DNA of 64,000 nt from HKST-UBA178 sp965223815 (GTDB lineage Bacteria > Pseudomonadota > Gammaproteobacteria > Chromatiales > Chromatiaceae), in assembly GCA_965223815.1 (NCBI GenBank), contig OZ245019.1, positions 1,674,001 to 1,738,000 of the forward strand, written 5' to 3'. A model generated the notes under the pieces. It was given only the letters and a program-made list of their open reading frames with translations, made no database searches and had not been told where the DNA came from. Positions 62,207 through 64,000 of this stretch are shown here, one piece after another; position 1 is the stretch's first letter; every line of letters begins with the position of its first letter. Position numbers and translations under genes: made by a program.

Positions 62207-63583
62207 CTAGATGAGAAACAGCGTCGCTAATCCCAGAAAGCTCATAAAGCCCACAACATCGGTGACTGTTGTCAGCACTACAGAGCCGGATAGTGCAGCA
62301 TCTATGCCCAGCTTGTCGAGCACCAAGGGTATCGTTAACCCGAAAATCGCCGCTACCGCCAGGTTGATTATCATGGCGGCGCCCAGCACCAATGAAATAC
62401 CAATCTGATTGAACCAAAGCCAGGCGATTACACCAACAACTACAGCCCAGATAATACCGTTGATAACCGAGATGACAATCTCCTTCTTGAATAGCCATCG
62501 CTTGTTGGAGTCGGTTATATGACCAAGCGCAAGACCTCGAATGGCCAGTGTCAGCGTCTGACTTCCGGCGATGCCGCCCATGCTGGCAATAATGGGCATG
62601 AGTACGGCGAGTGCGACGATTTTGTCGAGGGTCGATTCGAATATGCCTATGACTGCCGCGGCCATAAATGCGGTTACCAGGTTGATACCCAACCAGAAAA
62701 GTCGGCGCTGCGTCGATGTGGTAATCGGAGCCAGCAGGTCTTCATCGGCCTCCAAACCCGCCATGTGCATCATCGGCTCCTCTGCCTCGGTGCGAATGAG
62801 ATCGATGGCGTCGTCAAATACAATACGGCCTACGAGTTTTCCTTCTTCGTTGACCACGGGCAGAGCAATCAAATCCCGATGCTGAAATAGGTGCGATACC
62901 TCCGATAGGGGAGTCAATACGTTGACCGATACCGCGTTGGGATCCATTAGTTCGGATACCTTGGTGGCGGTATCCTTAGTCAATAGATATTCCAGTGGCA
63001 GTTTGCCGAGGAATCTTTGTTCGCGGTCCACTATCATGAGCGCTGTAGTACGGCGGGGTAAACTGCCGCGATGTTGTAGGTATCGCTTGACGACGTCTAG
63101 CGTGACATCCGCTCGGACCGCGACGAGATCTCGCTCCATCAGTCGGCCGGCGCTGTTCTCCGGAAAAGCCAGGGTGTCTTCCACAAGGGCTCGATCGTCT
63201 GGCGCCAGCGAATCAAGTATTGCGTCTCGAAGTACTGTTGGTGCTTCGTCAACGACCTCAGCCAGGTCCGGTGTCTCCATGCTGGTCGTTGCCGCAACTA
63301 CATCCTCCAGCTCAAGGGTGTTTAGCAGTCCCACGCGAACCTGCTCGCCAAGCCTCGCCAGTACCTCTCCCTTTTGGTTTTCAGACAGGACCTTCCAAAA
63401 CAGTCGGCGTTCCGGAAGTGGTAGCGCCTCAAGAGAATCCGCTATTTCAGCCGGCGACCATAAGGCGATGTGTTCCAGTAACGTTTCAAGTTGCTGATTT
63501 TCCAGAAAATGCTGAATAGGAGAAATTCTATCTTCGATGGGACGTAGCGAATCGCTGATGTCTTTGTTTGTGCTGATAGTCAT
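62207..63583 (-). CDS. mgtE: magnesium transporter MgtE
   Basis: 458-aa Mg2+ channel. The cytosolic N domain (LALWSPAEIADSLEALPLPERRLFW-like, seen as WSPAEIADSLEALPLPERR, and NSAGRLMERDLVAV) is followed by CBS domains (FLGKLPLEYLLTKDTATKV, LPVVNEEGKLVGRIVFDDAID) that sense Mg2+. Five membrane helices follow, with the filter region PIIASMGGIAGSQTLTLAIRGLALG. Complete, convergent with the TssB-TssC gene. Confidence 0.94.
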   Translation of the reverse strand: MTISTNKDISDSLRPIEDRISPIQHFLENQQLETLLEHIALWSPAEIADSLEALPLPERRLFWKVLSENQKGEVLARLGEQVRVGLLNTLELEDVVAATTSMETPDLAEVVDEAPTVLRDAILDSLAPDDRALVEDTLAFPENSAGRLMERDLVAVRADVTLDVVKRYLQHRGSLPRRTTALMIVDREQRFLGKLPLEYLLTKDTATKVSELMDPNAVSVNVLTPLSEVSHLFQHRDLIALPVVNEEGKLVGRIVFDDAIDLIRTEAEEPMMHMAGLEADEDLLAPITTSTQRRLFWLGINLVTAFMAAAVIGIFESTLDKIVALAVLMPIIASMGGIAGSQTLTLAIRGLALGHITDSNKRWLFKKEIVISVINGIIWAVVVGVIAWLWFNQIGISLVLGAAMIINLAVAAIFGLTIPLVLDKLGIDAALSGSVVLTTVTDVVGFMSFLGLATLFLI

Positions 63584-63888
63584 TTAGAGAAGACCTGTTT
63601 CCCGTATAAGATGTCACCTAGCATACTTGATTTTGTGGCTGGCAACGGAGTGGTTGATTTGACTAAAGTATTAGAAACTACGAGCACACTAGTAACACAC
63701 AGTATGAGCTGGTTACGTCCAGGCATTTCATTACAAGTAAAGGGCTTTTCTAACTCGCCGCCAGCATTCAATCCAATCAGTGCAGAGTGGGAAAACTGGG
63801 GGTGAGCCACCGACCTATTTCTAAAACCAACAATCCAGTGGTCCGTAAGATCGGCAATGAAGACCCGTCTGTTATGGTCGATCTATTG
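63584..63888. other. intergenic region upstream of mgtE, nothing recognised
   Basis: About 305 bp between two minus-strand transporter genes, presumably holding the mgtE promoter. Short frames on both strands show no domain pattern. Confidence 0.45.
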
Positions 63889-64000
63889 TTATATCCAGCG
63901 TTTCCAGCGGAAATACCAAATCTGAAGCACCACTACCAAGATCAAAAACAGAGTGACACCCATGAATCCCCATGGGTTTTCGGCCAATGGTATCCCACCA
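63889..64000 (-). CDS. CorA-family divalent cation transporter, C-terminal end (cut by window edge)
   Basis: Only the last 36 residues are visible, ending TAA at 63889-63891. The sequence GGIPLAENPWGFMG followed by a hydrophobic helix (VTLFLILVVVLQIWYF) and a basic end RWKRWI is the typical CorA/ZntB tail: the periplasmic loop after the GMN motif, the last membrane helix and a basic C-terminus. The GMN motif itself lies beyond the window. Adjacent to mgtE, which fits Mg2+ transport. Confidence 0.65.
   Translation of the reverse strand, partial: GGIPLAENPWGFMGVTLFLILVVVLQIWYFRWKRWI

Noticed and set aside
1..64000. CRISPR arrays, tRNA or rRNA genes
   Set aside because: No regularly spaced direct repeats, cloverleaf-like segments or rRNA-like stretches were noticed on reading either strand; a tRNA scan was not possible.

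Overview
The window reads as chromosomal DNA of a free-living or symbiotic gammaproteobacterium. Evidence: a urt-ure urea cluster with a sigma-54-type promoter, ptsP, nhaR, rimK/rimB, mgtE, a persulfide dioxygenase/rhodanese pair and an Mrp-type antiporter operon. The genus cannot be fixed from sequence reading alone; a sulfur-oxidising or marine Chromatiales-like bacterium would fit (inference).

Layout. 0-2 kb: a succinate-semialdehyde-dehydrogenase-like gene (cut by the window edge) divergent from a LysR regulator. 2.1-8 kb: insertion-sequence debris (an IS1595-type remnant, an intact IS4-family element with a 9-bp target duplication, an intact IS5-family element). The IS5 element interrupts a STAND-NTPase gene of the TIR/DUF4062-NTPase-repeat type. 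8.8-12 kb: sulfur metabolism (persulfide dioxygenase, membrane rhodanese) and a chromate transporter. 12.2-21.7 kb: a tightly coupled Mrp-like cation/proton antiporter operon with three antiporter-like subunits, two small unannotated genes and a universal stress protein, followed by nhaR. 21.8-25.7 kb: a CoA-transferase, a decayed GntP permease and degenerate sequence. 25.7-36.7 kb: NtrC/sigma-54-type control sites, urtABCDE, a 57-aa membrane protein and ureDABCEFG, i.e. urea import plus urease. 37-44 kb: a TIR-FHA protein, an exported Hcp-like protein, an endonuclease/phosphatase plus PLD-VTT pair, a hemerythrin and a stand-alone TIR protein. 44-51 kb: a CheB-CheR-PAS-GGDEF-EAL giant signalling protein and ptsP. 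51-55.4 kb: RimK, RimB, an AstE-like deacylase and an MscS channel. 56.3-62.1 kb: a compact operon TIR - MoxR AAA+ - vWA-like - TssB/TssC fusion. 62.2-64 kb: mgtE and the tail of a CorA-type transporter.

The most unusual object is the 56.3-62.1 kb operon. It carries the two type VI sheath proteins fused in one polypeptide behind a 300-residue N-terminal region. It is linked to a MoxR ATPase, a degenerate vWA protein and a TIR-domain protein, and no other type VI secretion gene is visible anywhere in the window. Together with a TIR-FHA gene next to an exported Hcp-fold gene, a lone TIR gene and the IS-broken STAND gene, this suggests a genome rich in TIR-based conflict or signalling systems. 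At least one of these may build a sheath-like assembly (inference).
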